Below the pieces are notes generated by a model, which did no database searches, was not told where the DNA came from, and saw nothing but the letters and a program-made list of their open reading frames with translations. Positions 27,779 to 36,024 of a stretch of DNA of 64,000 nt are shown here, in pieces. Position 1 is the stretch's first letter; the number at the start of each line of letters is the position of its first letter. This DNA comes from Pseudobdellovibrionaceae bacterium (lineage in GTDB: Bacteria; Bdellovibrionota; Bdellovibrionia; Bdellovibrionales; Bdellovibrionaceae), in the NCBI GenBank assembly GCA_947449255.1, contig CANFQX010000010.1, positions 57,329-121,328 of the forward strand, given 5' to 3'. The position numbers and the translations under genes are program-made.

Positions 27779-28374
27779 TTTAATACAAAAGCGAAATGAC
27801 CAATGATTTTAGCAATCTGAGCAAAGGACCACCTGGCTTTGACTTTGCAGTGTCTATGAATATCAACAGCTCATTCATTTTTTAAAAGGAGGTTTTTATG
27901 AAGTGCTAGCTTGACTTTAAGATAAAAAATCAGCCGCATTCAAATCAATATCCTGATTGATTTCCGATCAAGTCTTCAAATTTTTTTTAAATTAAAAAAG
28001 CGGCAGCTAACTTAAGACCTTATTTTTCAAGAAATAGAATCTTTATGAAGTCTTTACCAAAAATTTCATCAACTTAAGATAAGGAGTATTTTAAAAAAGA
28101 TCTAGAGCATCTAAAATATAGGTTAAGTTAGAGGGAGCCTTTCGTGGAATACACCACAAAAAGGAAAGGCTCTCTCAAGGTTAAGTCCTTCCGAAAAGAA
28201 TTATGTTACACAAAGATTTTTGAGGCGCAAAAAAAACACCTGATATTTTTTCGAATAAATCTCTTGAAAAATTATCTTTGAAAATTGCCTCACAGTGAGA
28301 ATCAAAGCAGATTTAAAATTTAAAAGCATATTTTTAAGTTAACATTAAACTAAGCGCGAACAAAAGGGGAACTC
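27779..28374. other. Gene-free stretch with hairpins and an SD followed by a 3-codon frame
   Basis: These 596 bases hold no supported gene. They contain a consensus AAGGAGG at 27886-27892 followed by ATG AAG TGC TAG, a small hairpin (AATCAAT/ATTGATT) near 27943-27962, and the long hairpin at 28131-28176. The 3' end is the promoter and leader region of the lipoprotein gene at 28375. Confidence 0.6.
28131..28176 (+). ncRNA. Candidate structured RNA hairpin
   Basis: GAGGGAGCCTTTC (28131-28143) pairs with GAAAGGCTCTCTC (28164-28176) with one G-U pair. GTGG and CCAC extend the pairing inside, with an asymmetric AAAAAG bulge. The stem is GC-richer than its surroundings. It may be a leader element or a small RNA; no U-run follows, so it is not a simple terminator. 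The strand is not certain. Confidence 0.4.
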
Positions 28375-28920
28375 ATGAATAGAACAAAAAGCTTAGCAAT
28401 TATTAAAATGGCTGTGCCGATGTTGTTTGCAACACTATTCTATCAAAATTGCTCGCCCAACAAGACGAGTTTCTCCGATGCTGGGATCTCTGCTTTATCT
28501 ACAGGACAAGGTGATCCGACAATAGCGCCACCTCCTGCTTGCGTAGGAGAGGCCTGCAATACTAATCTGCCTGTAGTTAATCCACCAGTAGTTGATCCGC
28601 CAGTAGTTGATCCTCCAAAAAAATGTGAGGATGACGAAAACTTTAAATCTACTAATCGAACTGCTTTATCAAATCACGTGGATGATGATGATGAGTGCGA
28701 AGAAGACGTGGATGTCGACGAAGATGACGCTGGTAATAAATCATGCAAATTATCTAAAAACAATAATGTTGACCCGAAAGACATCTCAGTAAAAATAGAT
28801 GGGCAGAAATTGGATTCTAACAAGTGTGATATTCAAAATGGTATTTTAACTTTCAAAGGAGTCTTAATTACTGATCAAACTACGATCAAAGTTAAGTACA
28901 AAAAGAAAAAAAATCATTAG
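28375..28920 (+). CDS. Putative lipoprotein with Pro-Val repeats and an acidic region
   Basis: The 181-residue protein has a signal peptide ending in YQNC at Cys26, a lipobox-like site of a form common in Bdellovibrio-type lipoproteins. Then come short repeats VVNPPVVDPPVVDPP near residues 65-80, a run rich in Asp/Glu (about residues 102-120), and a Lys-rich C-terminus. No enzyme domain was recognised. The acidic run could bind calcium or cationic surfaces. AAGGGG precedes the ATG, and a strong terminator follows. Confidence 0.75.
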   Translation: MNRTKSLAIIKMAVPMLFATLFYQNCSPNKTSFSDAGISALSTGQGDPTIAPPPACVGEACNTNLPVVNPPVVDPPVVDPPKKCEDDENFKSTNRTALSNHVDDDDECEEDVDVDEDDAGNKSCKLSKNNNVDPKDISVKIDGQKLDSNKCDIQNGILTFKGVLITDQTTIKVKYKKKKNH

Positions 28921-28966
28921 ATCATAACAAATCAGATAAAATGATTTAAAAAAATGGAGAGTAAAT

Positions 28967-29010
28967 AAAAAAAGGGAAATTAAGTTAGACACTTAATTTC
29001 CCTTTTTTTT
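28967..29010. terminator. Bidirectional Rho-independent terminator
   Basis: AAAGGGAAATTAAGT pairs with ACTTAATTTCCCTTT around a TAGAC loop. An A-run lies on the left and a T-run on the right. It ends the lipoprotein gene on the plus strand and the MFS gene on the minus strand. Confidence 0.9.
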
Positions 29011-29052
29011 CAGCAGTTGCTATCGCCATTCACTGCTTTATTTTATTTAAAT

Positions 29053-30264
29053 CTACAAACTCTCAATATAATTAAGATCCTTCCCAAAAGTCTCTCGCAG
29101 ATAATACAAAGAAATCAATCCGATCGACATCACAACTAAACCCACCAAGGCCACCGCATTAATCAACCCAAATTGTGGTTTCAGAATTTCAAAAGCCAGG
29201 GTCACAGGCACCACCGAACCGCGAACAAAGTTAGGGACAGTGGTCGCCACAGTAGCTCTGATGTTAGTACCGAATTGTTCTGCGGCGATGGTGATGAAAA
29301 TGGCCCAGTAGCCGGTGGCAAACCCCAGGGCCATACAAAGGGCATAAAAGGCCTCTTGCTGCCAGCCGGATTGATTTAAATAAACAACAACCAAGGACAG
29401 CGTCAGCAGTAAAAAAAACAAGACTGCTTTTTTACGACTTTTCAGTTTTTGACTTAGAAAGCCCGAAACCAGATCACCGATGGATAATCCGGCATAGGCC
29501 CACATAATGCTTTTGCTGGCAGAAATGGCCCCTTGGACAGTGAGGGCTTTGGCAAGTTCTGGGGAAAAGGTGATCAAAATTCCGACCACATACCAGATGG
29601 GCAGACCAATAAAAATGCAGGCCAGGTAACGACCCAATCTTTTGGGCGAGGTAAAAAGCAAATGAAATTGTCCTCGCGAACTTTGTGTTTTGCTGACTTG
29701 ATGAAACATAGAAGATTCAATCATCCCCGCTCTCATGCACAATAAGCTCAGTCCCATGCCCCCTCCGACCAGATAGGCGACCTTCCAGCTGAAATAATCT
29801 CCAATCAATGAAGCGACGACAGCTCCCAGAATTCCGATACTTGCGACAATCGCAGTGCCATAACCGCGACTTTCCTTGTCCATGATTTCTGAGACCAAGG
29901 TGATCGCAGCGCCCAGCTCCCCGGCTAAGCCAAAGCCTGCGATAAATCGAAGCCAAGAGTAAGTCTGTGCATCCGTCACAAAGGCATTGGCAATATTAGC
30001 CACAGAATAAAGTAAAATAGATCCAAAGAGCACACTTCGTCGCCCGCGCAGGTCACCCAGAATCCCCCAGGCAATCCCTCCAAAAACCATTCCGATCATC
30101 TGATAATTTAAAAGCTGCAAGCCCACTGCCATCAAATCCGGCTCAGCAACACCAATGGCCCGCAAACTGGGCACCCGCACAATTCCAAAAAGCAACAGAT
30201 CATAAATATCAACAAAGTACCCCAGCGCCGCAATCAAAACCGTAAAAAACACACCCCGACTCAT
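29053..30264 (-). CDS. Major facilitator superfamily transporter
   Basis: The roughly 403-residue protein has 12 hydrophobic helices. The loop between helices 2 and 3 carries the MFS signature GDLRGRR (about residues 69-75). It resembles the sugar/metabolite-proton symporter branch. The substrate cannot be read from the sequence, and no catabolic genes lie nearby. The start is ATG at 30264 or an adjacent TTG at 30267. Confidence 0.85.
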   Translation of the reverse strand: MSRGVFFTVLIAALGYFVDIYDLLLFGIVRVPSLRAIGVAEPDLMAVGLQLLNYQMIGMVFGGIAWGILGDLRGRRSVLFGSILLYSVANIANAFVTDAQTYSWLRFIAGFGLAGELGAAITLVSEIMDKESRGYGTAIVASIGILGAVVASLIGDYFSWKVAYLVGGGMGLSLLCMRAGMIESSMFHQVSKTQSSRGQFHLLFTSPKRLGRYLACIFIGLPIWYVVGILITFSPELAKALTVQGAISASKSIMWAYAGLSIGDLVSGFLSQKLKSRKKAVLFFLLLTLSLVVVYLNQSGWQQEAFYALCMALGFATGYWAIFITIAAEQFGTNIRATVATTVPNFVRGSVVPVTLAFEILKPQFGLINAVALVGLVVMSIGLISLYYLRETFGKDLNYIESL

Positions 30265-30267
30265 CAA

Positions 30268-30570
30268 CTCATCCCCCAGGTACGCCGTACCTTTTTGCCA
30301 CTCAGCGCGTTAATTAAATGCCACTTTTTCGAATTAGATTTTGATCCAATTATTGCTAATTTGTCACCTTTTCAATTTTTTCATTTTTCATAGAAAACAC
30401 AACCAAACAGTGCCACAACAGGATCGAATAAGCCTAAGACGGCCTCCATGCAGGTGTCTTCATGGTGTCATTGTGGTGTCATTGTGACGTTAAAATTACC
30501 GGCACTGACTTTGCAAACAGCTATTTTTGTTGTCTGAGTGCCCTCAACTCAGCCTTAAGGTGGGTCCAAA
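30268..30570. other. Divergent intergenic region with an 11-bp tandem repeat
   Basis: No gene is supported in these 303 bases. They separate the MFS gene from the plus-strand gene at 30571 and hold the repeat at 30452-30484. Confidence 0.6.
30452..30484. repeat. Three 11-bp tandem units
   Basis: AGGTGTCTTCA, TGGTGTCATTG and TGGTGTCATTG are contiguous. The last two are identical. The unit sequence differs from the 11-bp repeat at 13481, but the period is the same. Confidence 0.85.
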
Positions 30571-32589
30571 ATGAACTGTCCCAAAAAAAATTCTCTCAAG
30601 TTAACAATAATGCTCTGTCTAGCACTAGGAGCACAACTGATCTGTTTTACGTCAGCAGGGGCTGGGATAACGCAAAAAGAACTTGGGAGTCTGATTTCCC
30701 CAGCGGATGTCACCATGAAAGCCATGCGTCCAGCAAATCAAGATAAACTGACGGCCTTCCTGCAAAATACATTAGATAAATTACCTCAAAACTTGGTACA
30801 AAAGCTGGCAGGACAATTCCAAATCAGCTTCACAAACTTCAATTCTGCAGAATTGCCAACTCCGCTTTGCCAAGCCGACAGGCTCAGTGATTTGCGCGAT
30901 CAGTTTGAAGTGATGCCCGCGCCATTTATTGATGCAAAAAGATTTCTAATCCCAGGTGCTAAAAATGAAAACCCAAAATATCTGATCAAACTCAACTCTA
31001 ATTTCCTTCGGGTTATTTTGTTGGGCGAAGAAAAATCCATCACCTATCAATGCGGACATGGCAACCTCTACCGCTATGCCGAAGCCGTTCTAGTTCGAGA
31101 GCTTGCAAGACTCTATGATGATCTAAATATTTACTTAGAATCTAATGCTAAGGAGCATGCCCTCCTCTGGCAATGTGCATTTGTCCATGGCCCAATTCCC
31201 ACTGGACAAATTGATGAGCGCTGTAAGGAGTTTTCGAAATGGCAACACTCCATATCAGATCGTCCTTATTGGATCCACCTTCGTCATCGACAGAACAATC
31301 TAAATTTGCAGGCCCTCAGTGATGACTTTTCACGCCATATGGAGTTTTTTGTACTCGATCCAGAATTCCCCTGCCGCAGACCTGCCGTGAATGCTTTTTT
31401 AAATAAATACTTTGCTGTGAATTCAACACCGCAATGTGAATTAAACACTTCCATACCCATCAATTTAGCCAGTGATTTTCTCACTCTTGATCTCAAGCGA
31501 CTTTACCAAGTTCACGTGCTGCTGGCTGATCCAGGTGCTAAAATAGAATCACAATGGGGACACATCATGTTTCGCTTGGTCTTTTGTGATTCACAAAGAA
31601 CCACGGTCGGTCCTGAATGCCTGAAGGACATCAACAGCCATCTGGTCCTGGGCTTTCAAGGAGCACCACGAACACTTTTGGCCTCTAATTGGGACGGCGT
31701 CCGTGGCAAATACCCCTCGGTCCTCAGCATTCAAGGTTTTGGGACTGCACTCAATCAATACACTGTAAAACAATCTCGAAATATGACCAGCGTTCCCCTC
31801 AATCTTTCCCAAGAAGAAAAAACTTTATTTATCTACCGCACTCTGGAAGATTTTTGGTCTTATCATGGAAAGTATATATTCTTGACCAACAACTGCGCCA
31901 CAGAAGCCCTTCATTTTTTACAAAGCATTGTCCAACATCGCAATGATAAGCTTCTAAGGAGAGAGAGCCTTATTGAAACCCCCATGAATTTCTATGAGTT
32001 TCTCATAGAATCAAATTATGCTGAGGGAAGTGTATTAAAAGATGATGCTCAAAAAGATTCCTATATCTTATCTTCTCCTCGGCAACAATGGAAGAAGGAC
32101 GCCGGCCAAGAACTCATTGCGAAGCTTGAAACATTAAATGCTAAAGAACGCCGCGAGATCTATGAAAAAATGAAGTCAGCGCAACCAGATCGGATGCGCC
32201 AAATGGCGATCCTCTTTTATGAAAATGAATTGGAAGTGTTCAACCGTTTAATGACCGCCAAAGATCAAATCTTGCAAAACTTTGCAATGCAGGATCAAAA
32301 AAATCTCAATGGAGAGTATGCCCCCTTAGTCAATCAGCTGCAAAACTATGTCACTCTTTTAGCACCAAAAAACTTGGCGACTCCTGGTTATGGGGTCCCT
32401 CTAATCTCTGAATTTAAATCGGATAAAAAAATTGATTTTTTCCACTCTGAAATCAATACACTAAAAAGCAAAATTGAAGTTTTACTGCGCCGAGATCAAC
32501 CAGAGATCTATGCCTTTATGGCAGATTCAAATAATAATATGAAGTATTTTTATAAAGACATTAAAAAAGCCAATGCGGCTAATAAATAA
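30571..32589 (+). CDS. Large exported DUF4105-like protein
   Basis: The 672-residue protein has an N-terminal hydrophobic signal (about residues 10-28). The segment from about residue 310 to 450 resembles the DUF4105 (Lnb N-terminal periplasmic) domain: QWGHIMFRLVF, then Trp/Tyr-rich strands, then FLTNNCATEALHFL with a conserved Asn-Cys. That Cys with the preceding His could form a hydrolase-like site, as suggested for papain-like NlpC/P60 relatives, but this is inference. The C-terminal 180 residues are helical. It is followed by the Gly/His/Tyr-rich protein 10 bases later, so the two probably share a transcript. Confidence 0.6.
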   Translation: MNCPKKNSLKLTIMLCLALGAQLICFTSAGAGITQKELGSLISPADVTMKAMRPANQDKLTAFLQNTLDKLPQNLVQKLAGQFQISFTNFNSAELPTPLCQADRLSDLRDQFEVMPAPFIDAKRFLIPGAKNENPKYLIKLNSNFLRVILLGEEKSITYQCGHGNLYRYAEAVLVRELARLYDDLNIYLESNAKEHALLWQCAFVHGPIPTGQIDERCKEFSKWQHSISDRPYWIHLRHRQNNLNLQALSDDFSRHMEFFVLDPEFPCRRPAVNAFLNKYFAVNSTPQCELNTSIPINLASDFLTLDLKRLYQVHVLLADPGAKIESQWGHIMFRLVFCDSQRTTVGPECLKDINSHLVLGFQGAPRTLLASNWDGVRGKYPSVLSIQGFGTALNQYTVKQSRNMTSVPLNLSQEEKTLFIYRTLEDFWSYHGKYIFLTNNCATEALHFLQSIVQHRNDKLLRRESLIETPMNFYEFLIESNYAEGSVLKDDAQKDSYILSSPRQQWKKDAGQELIAKLETLNAKERREIYEKMKSAQPDRMRQMAILFYENELEVFNRLMTAKDQILQNFAMQDQKNLNGEYAPLVNQLQNYVTLLAPKNLATPGYGVPLISEFKSDKKIDFFHSEINTLKSKIEVLLRRDQPEIYAFMADSNNNMKYFYKDIKKANAANK

Positions 32590-32599
32590 AGGAGAAAAG

Positions 32600-33031
32600 A
32601 TGAAAAAAATTTTGCAAGCCTCAATCATCCTTGCTGCTGTTCTGATTAAGTCCACATCCAGTCTGGCTGATTATGGCCATGGACACTACGGCGGCGGCTA
32701 CGGCCACGGACATTCCAGTGGTGGCTACTATGGTGGCTATGGTCACGGGCAATATGGCGGTGGGGACGACAACGGCGCTGCGATTCTTTTCGGCATAAGT
32801 GCCTCATTGCTTGTGCTTTCTAGCATTGATTCAGCCCAAAGGCATCAACGCATGCAAGTGATTCAACAAGCTGAAACTGAGGCATTGAATTACGATGCCA
32901 AAGCCAATCCCTCTGCTCTTTTTATGAACGCAAAATCAACTATCGAAGATCTGCAAGGAAAGTCCATGAACAACGAAATGGCTGCAGTAATGATTGTTGA
33001 GCTGAATCAAGAATTTCGACAAGAAAATTAA
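32600..33031 (+). CDS. Secreted Gly/His/Tyr-rich protein
   Basis: The start chosen is the ATG at 32600, preceded by AAAGGAG. The 143-residue protein has a signal peptide (1-23, ending LADYGHG), a low-complexity segment of YGHG/GGGYGHGH/GGYYGGYG repeats (about residues 24-52), a hydrophobic helix (about 58-73) and a helical C-terminus. The His-rich repeats could bind metal. No family was recognised. Confidence 0.7.
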   Translation: MKKILQASIILAAVLIKSTSSLADYGHGHYGGGYGHGHSSGGYYGGYGHGQYGGGDDNGAAILFGISASLLVLSSIDSAQRHQRMQVIQQAETEALNYDAKANPSALFMNAKSTIEDLQGKSMNNEMAAVMIVELNQEFRQEN

Positions 33032-33075
33032 TTTAAAGCTGATTTTTTTAGATAGTTTAATTATTTTTCGAATTA

Positions 33076-33106
33076 AAGATGCCGATGCCTTATCGGCATC
33101 TTTTTA
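33076..33106 (+). terminator. Rho-independent terminator
   Basis: GATGCCGAT pairs with ATCGGCATC around a GCCTT-type loop and is followed by TTTTT. It ends the transcript carrying the genes at 30571 and 32600. Confidence 0.9.
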
Positions 33107-33134
33107 CTAAAATTCCCTAGTTTGCTCGTTGTGG

Positions 33135-33422
33135 TTATTGATAAAAGGCCCCTTCAATAACAACGCCATTGGGAAGCTGTTGTTTTTCTGAAATCTCACC
33201 AAAGGCACCTGTCACCATAGCACCAGAATCTGTTGTGACAATTTCTCCGGCAATAAAATCAACTTCTAGACGCTGGGGTGCCACTAAATTAGGTAATTCT
33301 AATTTTGGATTCAAATCAGTGATTCTTGCATCCATCGTGCAGGCCGTTGACAAACAGGCACAGCCCACCCAGGCCAAATAACCTAAATAAATTTTAACTT
33401 TTTTAATCCTAAAATTTATCAT
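33135..33422 (-). CDS. Small putative lipoprotein
   Basis: The 95-residue protein has a hydrophobic N-terminus and a lipobox-like STAC at Cys28. The mature part has short strands with a SGAMVTGAFGEIS stretch. Similar short lipoproteins with a T(D)SG...G.FGEIS pattern occur in this bacterial group, but the function is unknown. It lies antisense to gspL with about 220 bases between. Confidence 0.6.
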   Translation of the reverse strand: MINFRIKKVKIYLGYLAWVGCACLSTACTMDARITDLNPKLELPNLVAPQRLEVDFIAGEIVTTDSGAMVTGAFGEISEKQQLPNGVVIEGAFYQ

Positions 33423-33643
33423 TTGTTTAACGCTCCATCTAGCAACTTCAACTTTATCCTATCTTATCGGCAATTGCCCTTTAAACTAAAAAAAAGCCCA
33501 AAAATGTTTCACTTTGAGACTCCACAACATCAAGAGTACGCAAATAGGACTTTGGCCTAGTCCGCCTATCGAACTAATAATTTTACTTAAATCTGAAGTC
33601 ATCATACAATTGGACCATCATCTCGTTCATGGAGGAACGGTCA

Positions 33644-35329
33644 TTGATTAAATCCATTGGTATAGACATCGGTTCTTGCAGTATAAAAATTGTCGAAGCA
33701 CAGTCCACCTCCAAGGGCGTGCAGATCAATCGTTTTGTTGAACACACTTTAAACACACTGCCTGGTGCTGACCATGAGCTTGAAACACTTGAGTTCTTGC
33801 GGGATTTTGTTTCAAAATATGAGCACTCCACAAGATTCATCGTTGGTCTGAAGCAGGACCGTGTTGCCATTCGACATAAATTTTTTCCTTTCAATGAAAG
33901 ATTAAAAATATTTAAGAGCCTTCCTTTTGAGCTTGAAGAGGACCTCCCCTTTTCGCTGGAGAATGCTATCTTTGATGCGAAAATAATTCGCTTCGTCGGT
34001 GGTGGGGCTGAGGTTCTTGCTTGCGCGGCGCCTAAGACTCAAGTTCAATCCTGCATTCAGCGTTCTCACGATGCGGGATTTGAACCCTTTTTAATTTCGT
34101 CTGAAGGTACTGCCTTTGCCAACACTTTTGAGAATTGGGATGAAGCACCTCCATCGCTCATGACATCAGCAAATAGAGTGAATCAAGACATCACCATTGT
34201 CGAAGTTGAAAAACCCTTACGTCATCTTCATTTGGTCGTAAATATGGGGCACACGAGGACTCTCATCAGTGCCTTTGAAGGGCGCTCCCTGATCGGTGTT
34301 CGATCCATCTTATGGGGCGGCAAAAATATTGCAGAAGCCATCGCCGTAAAATATGACATTCCCTATATTGAAGCCATCAAAGAGCTTCAAAATAAAGCCT
34401 TTATCTTAACCAACAAACAAGGTGCCACCTTTGATCAGGTGACTTTTTCTGAAACAATTGCAAAGAGCGTTCGCGAGATGACCAGAGACCTTTCCCTGGC
34501 CCTCATTGATATCAAAAGTGAATTCAATTCCGCTATTGATAATATTGAATTGACTGGTGGGGCCTCACAAATTCAAAATTTAGGTCCTTTCCTTTCAAAA
34601 ATATTAGAAGCACCCGTCTCAAGAGCGGACTTGCTGGACTCAATCCCAAATGTGTTATTTGAACGCACTCCTGAAATATCGGCAAAAATTGGAGTGGCAC
34701 TGGGACTTGCTATTGAAGGATTTAAAAAACCGCGCAATCCACCACTGAACTTCATGCGTGGTGAATTTGTTCGTGAAAATTACGAAGTTAAACTTTTTCT
34801 AGCCAAATGGAGTCACACCTTTAAAGTTGCCACAGCAGCCTTGATTGTCTTGTTTGTCTATGCGTCCTTGCGTATAGATTTTGCAAACAGCCTTTCGGAA
34901 AGAACTCAAGAAGCACTTAAGGTTCAAGCTAAAAAAGTAGCCAATCTGAAGGGCAAAAATGCTTCAGAGGCTGGTATAAAAAAATATATTCGTGAAAACA
35001 AAAAACGGGCTTCAGATTTAAAATTATTAACAAGTGTTGCTGGTATGAATTCTGCCTTAGATATCCTAAAGAAAGTCAGTGATTCTGCCTCACCAAAATC
35101 AGCGATTTCCTTAGATGTTTCAAAAATTGACATCCATGATGCCTTGGTCTCTATGGAGGGATACGTCAACTCTCCCCAAGAGGCGGCCGCATTGCAGAAA
35201 TCATTAACAAATATTTCGACTGATGGAAATATCAAAATTGGTAAAAGTTTACTCAGGCCTCAATCTGGAAAAACTCCGTTTTTATTCAGTTTTAATGTAG
35301 ATCGCGGAATTCAAAAGGTGACCCGATGA
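33644..35329 (+). CDS. gspL: Type II secretion system protein GspL (PilM-like)
   Basis: The protein has an actin-like PilM/GspL fold: IGIDIGSCSIKIVE at the N-terminus, a cytoplasmic domain up to about residue 375, one transmembrane helix near 385-402, and a periplasmic domain. GspL binds GspE and anchors it to the membrane. The start chosen is TTG at 33644 (561 residues), because GGAGGA lies 7 bases upstream and overlaps the earlier in-frame ATG at 33629. The end overlaps gspM (ATGA). Confidence 0.82.
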   Translation: MIKSIGIDIGSCSIKIVEAQSTSKGVQINRFVEHTLNTLPGADHELETLEFLRDFVSKYEHSTRFIVGLKQDRVAIRHKFFPFNERLKIFKSLPFELEEDLPFSLENAIFDAKIIRFVGGGAEVLACAAPKTQVQSCIQRSHDAGFEPFLISSEGTAFANTFENWDEAPPSLMTSANRVNQDITIVEVEKPLRHLHLVVNMGHTRTLISAFEGRSLIGVRSILWGGKNIAEAIAVKYDIPYIEAIKELQNKAFILTNKQGATFDQVTFSETIAKSVREMTRDLSLALIDIKSEFNSAIDNIELTGGASQIQNLGPFLSKILEAPVSRADLLDSIPNVLFERTPEISAKIGVALGLAIEGFKKPRNPPLNFMRGEFVRENYEVKLFLAKWSHTFKVATAALIVLFVYASLRIDFANSLSERTQEALKVQAKKVANLKGKNASEAGIKKYIRENKKRASDLKLLTSVAGMNSALDILKKVSDSASPKSAISLDVSKIDIHDALVSMEGYVNSPQEAAALQKSLTNISTDGNIKIGKSLLRPQSGKTPFLFSFNVDRGIQKVTR

Positions 35330-36021
35330 ATTTAGATGATTTAAAAGATAATCTAGCCAGCGAAGGCCGTGCCCTGTGGGAAAAAATTCAAGACAGTGCC
35401 CTTTTCAACCAGCTGCGCGACCGCTATGAAAACTTAACTCCTCCCATGCAAAAACTATCCTTGCTTGGGGTGCTGGGTTTAATTATTACTTTCTTACTTT
35501 CTGTTCCCTACTCAAATTTTAGTGACTCTACGAACTCCGTGAATGATTTTGAAGGCAAGCGCTCTACAATTCGTGAGCTCTTAAAAGTCAGCCGTGAATC
35601 TTCGGACACACCAAACATTCAGCCCGCTCCCAATGCCCAAGTCCTGCGCTCTCGGATCGATGAAGAAATTAAAAATGCTCGTTTATTGCCTGAACAAATT
35701 AAAGGAGCCAACGCCTCTGCAGCCAAGTCACAACTGATTCCAGACAACTTGCTCGAAGGCGCCCTTGAAATCAGACTAGCAAAACTAAATATCCGCCAAA
35801 TTGTTGATTTGGGATACAAGTTCCAGAATGTAAGCCCCAGTGTAAAAATGAAGGACTTGGTCATTTCTGCAAACTTAGAAGACAATCGATACTTTGATGT
35901 TATTTATCAATTAGTGGCCCTTGCTGTTCCGGCTCCCCAAGAAGTTCCTCTCGAAGAAACCACCTCCAAAGAAAAAAGTGGTCGCAATAAAAAACCATTG
36001 AAGCAGGAATCGGAAGAATAA
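35326..36021 (+). CDS. gspM: Type II secretion system protein GspM
   Basis: The 231-residue protein has a cytoplasmic N-terminus, one transmembrane helix (about residues 45-63) and a periplasmic domain, the GspM layout. Sequence similarity within this family is weak, so position between gspL and gspN carries much of the weight. GspM pairs with GspL in the inner-membrane platform. The start overlaps gspL by 4 bases. The C-terminal 25 residues are a Lys/Glu-rich tail. Confidence 0.75.
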   Translation: MNLDDLKDNLASEGRALWEKIQDSALFNQLRDRYENLTPPMQKLSLLGVLGLIITFLLSVPYSNFSDSTNSVNDFEGKRSTIRELLKVSRESSDTPNIQPAPNAQVLRSRIDEEIKNARLLPEQIKGANASAAKSQLIPDNLLEGALEIRLAKLNIRQIVDLGYKFQNVSPSVKMKDLVISANLEDNRYFDVIYQLVALAVPAPQEVPLEETTSKEKSGRNKKPLKQESEE

Positions 36022-36024
36022 TAC

